A program made the position numbers and the translations under genes. A DNA stretch of 64,000 nucleotides, from contig NW_019091357.1 of NCBI RefSeq assembly GCF_001949145.1, positions 1,791,704-1,855,703 of the forward strand, written 5' to 3'. Shown piece after piece: positions 57,738 through 64,000 of this stretch. The notes beneath the pieces are model-generated. The model saw nothing but the letters and a program-made list of their open reading frames with translations. It searched no databases and was not told the origin of the DNA. The DNA is from Acanthaster planci. Taxonomy: Eukaryota > Echinodermata > Asteroidea > Valvatida > Acanthasteridae. Every line of letters starts with the position of its first letter. The stretch's first letter is position 1.

Positions 57738-59260
57738 GGTCTTAGAAGGCATCAGCGTGCCCCCCCCCCCCCCGCCTTGGGCTCGTAACGTCGGAAGAGT
57801 GGTAGAGATGCGTCGTCCTGATTGAGTTGCCACGTCCGTGTGGCACTTCCCAGAGACGCCGACACAGTGGGGAATGGTCCATTTTACATCGGGGTGGAAC
57901 ACAACAGGGCAGCAGTATTCTGAGAAGGAGGCCCCAACGGAGCATCGTGAGGCAAAGATGGGAATAGGCACTCTCTTCATACAGACCATGCTCAAAGAAT
58001 TTTGAAGTTTTGGGGAGCTGGCAAGTTTTGGTGCCATTTTGTGCCGTTTTGATTCAGAGAAATCGAAACTGAAAGAGGCTAACTCTAGTGGCAATTTGAA
58101 TCATTCTGTTGCATACCTGGCATTCTTTGTTATGTCAGGGGGGGGGGTTTTATGAGTGATCCAGGTGGGGAAACCATCCGTCATCGTCGGCTCTCTCCTC
58201 AATTCAAAGGTGTTTACTTTCTCCAAAACTCTGAAGTGAATTGGGGTGGAAATTACTGTGTTTGACTTGATTTCTCACCAGTGGTCCCAGGTTTGCGTTT
58301 GCTTATCCATGCGTCAGTTAATATAATGCCCATGTGCTTGAAGTGGAACTCTACAAAGAGAAAGGGGAAAATAAAATATTCGAGATTTAATAATATAACA
58401 AAAGATGACGTCATTGTGACGTCTGTGCACTCGTCCAAATTGGGAGTAGTTATTTATTTAACAGTGTTTCCCTGAAACAAATTGGAATGCTGTATTTCGT
58501 GGGAGTGAAATTTTCCGTCTTAAGTTGTAATTTGTTGTGAAGACAGACTCACTCAGCCAATGCATGTAGTCTTTATATCAGTCTTAAGGAACAAAACACC
58601 GATGGTTGTATTTACATGTATTTAGTTCAAAACCGGTACACCGTGAATAATAAATTGAACTTTTCCAAAACCATTTCAGTTTCGGACCAGTAAATCATTT
58701 GAACATCGTGAAAGCAGACTCTAAACGCTAATTTTCAAATGGAAAAATTTTTGTCATCGAGTACTGAGGATACAGTGCTGTCGCGTTTGTGGTACCACGC
58801 ACACAATTATGTGGACCGCAACGTTTTTGTCATATTGGCACTCCAGGGGGCGTCCTTGATGGCGGTGTATAGAGCAAGAAAGTATTCACTCCGCGAGCTT
58901 CCGGCACCCTCGCGCGGTCCGCCCATGGGGATTTTACATGGGCTGTCCCGTCACGTTTGGTAAATTTTGGAAGAAAGATTCCTAAATGAAATCACCCCAA
59001 TAAACAATCATGTCAGAATTTACCTGTCTCATTAGCATGGTCTTAAGAGCTTTGTGCCACCGAGTTGGATGCTTCACGCTGTGCATACAGTGCATGTTAT
59101 TATAAAGATCACTAATAATTAGGAGGCGCCATTTTAAGTAAGTTGTCAAGTAGGAAAAATTGTCACTTTTTCTCTGGCGTGTAGGTCTACGTTCTTCATC
59201 TTTATAGTTTGGATGGGTAGAAGACGCAAGGTTTATGATGACCTATTCTTGGCTTCGTTA
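57738..59260. other. 3' flank of DSCC1
   Basis: A C-run of 14 (57760-57773) follows directly after the DSCC1 stop. The rest holds no recognised exon. The 74-codon frame at 58739-58963 has no domain signature and no supporting splice structure. Confidence 0.4.
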
Positions 59261-59269
59261 TGGGTATAC

Positions 59270-59545
59270 TGTTTGAAAAAAGCGCTCAGAGTCTAAACGC
59301 ATTTCTAGACACTTTTTTGGTATGCTTACTTTTTAAATACGTTTCACGCTCGACATGTTTAGACATTTGCACTGAAATGTGTTTAGGAATGTGGTTAAAT
59401 GCTAAGCGTACACGTATGAAACAAGCGTTGAACATTTCAACCCATTTCTGAACGCCTCACAATAAACATGACATGGATTAGGCGTGTTAAACAAAAGTGG
59501 GTTGAAAAGTGCATGTTTAAACTCTGCAATATTTTACTGAGTGAG
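59270..59545. mobile_element. Possible MITE between DSCC1 and GALE
   Basis: CTCAGAGTCTAAACGCATTT near 59285 and, inverted, GCAGAGTTTAAACATGCACT near 59525 form an imperfect inverted pair around a 240-base interior that repeats TTTAGACA and AACATTTC words. Termini are degraded and no target-site duplication was fixed. Confidence 0.35.
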
Positions 59546-63713
<4,168 letters not shown>

Positions 63714-64000
63714 GTATGTGTCTTTTACGTTGTGAGAACACCTTGTCACTTTTTCATGATTAATTTTTGGCCATGGGGCCTCCAAGGTGTAGTCGGCTTA
63801 AGGGAGTGAACGAGCGCACTGTTCCTCCTCAACGAGCGTCAATTTCAGCTGCCACGGTGGCCACATCAATCGGAGTAAGGTTTTTAATGACCAGTATATT
63901 AAGACGCTAGCTGCAACCACGCACCTAGCTATCTGCATTTTAGTGCGCCCAATGAAAGGGGAGGGCTTGGGTTTGAATCCCAGCGGTTTGCACTACTACA

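Noticed and set aside
57684-58094. Minus-strand frame of 136 codons after the DSCC1 stop
   Set aside because: It passes through a poly(C) tract whose length is unreliable and shows no domain.
58739-58963. Plus-strand ATG frame of 74 codons between DSCC1 and GALE
   Set aside because: It has a proper ATG but no recognisable family, no splice partners and no conserved features; it could be re-examined with transcript data.

Overview
The window is nuclear DNA from an animal. Coding sequence is broken into small exons with GT-AG introns, and the intergenic and intronic DNA is AT-rich and full of small inverted-repeat elements and tRNA-like repeats. The gene set (Src-family kinase, somatomedin-B/EndoU protein, GT7 glycosyltransferases, DEPTOR, DSCC1, GALE), the DEPTOR-DSCC1 adjacency also seen in vertebrates, and the many TACATGTA and TAGGCCTA motifs suggest an invertebrate deuterostome (ambulacrarian or cephalochordate). 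The species cannot be fixed from sequence alone.

Layout. 1-0.8 kb: the last two coding exons of a Src-family tyrosine kinase (+). 5.4-9.9 kb: a complete seven-exon secreted endoribonuclease of the EndoU family with two somatomedin B domains (+, 364 aa). 10-18 kb: debris of an old tandem duplication, holding a two-exon remnant of a GT7 glycosyltransferase (10.5-11.2 kb, -) and a two-exon remnant of EndoU (15.5-17.0 kb, +). 18.4-24.0 kb (-) and 29.0-34.9 kb (+): two complete, divergent eight-exon B4GALT-family genes (401 and 404 aa). 35.9-36.3 kb (-): a frameshifted two-exon 5' copy of the same family. 40.8-49.6 kb (-): complete eight-exon DEPTOR (430 aa). 51.3-57.7 kb (+): complete eleven-exon DSCC1 (393 aa), head-to-head with DEPTOR. 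60.3 kb to the window end (+): the first five exons of GALE.

In all five complete genes the exon lengths and phases join into one open frame of family-typical length, so these models are strong although made by eye. The main biological points are these. Both intact GT7 enzymes carry Leu at the position of B4GALT1 Tyr289, which predicts UDP-GalNAc rather than UDP-Gal as donor. The [EndoU - glycosyltransferase] pair was duplicated, and each unit then lost the gene the other kept. The DEPTOR/DSCC1 divergent pair matches the vertebrate arrangement. A fragment of DEPTOR exon 5 with its introns has moved into the glycosyltransferase cluster. GALE, which makes UDP-Gal and, in animals, UDP-GalNAc, lies in the same window as the enzymes predicted to use these donors. 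Several foldback or MITE-like elements sit in introns, one of them with an approximately recognisable empty site in the sister duplicate.
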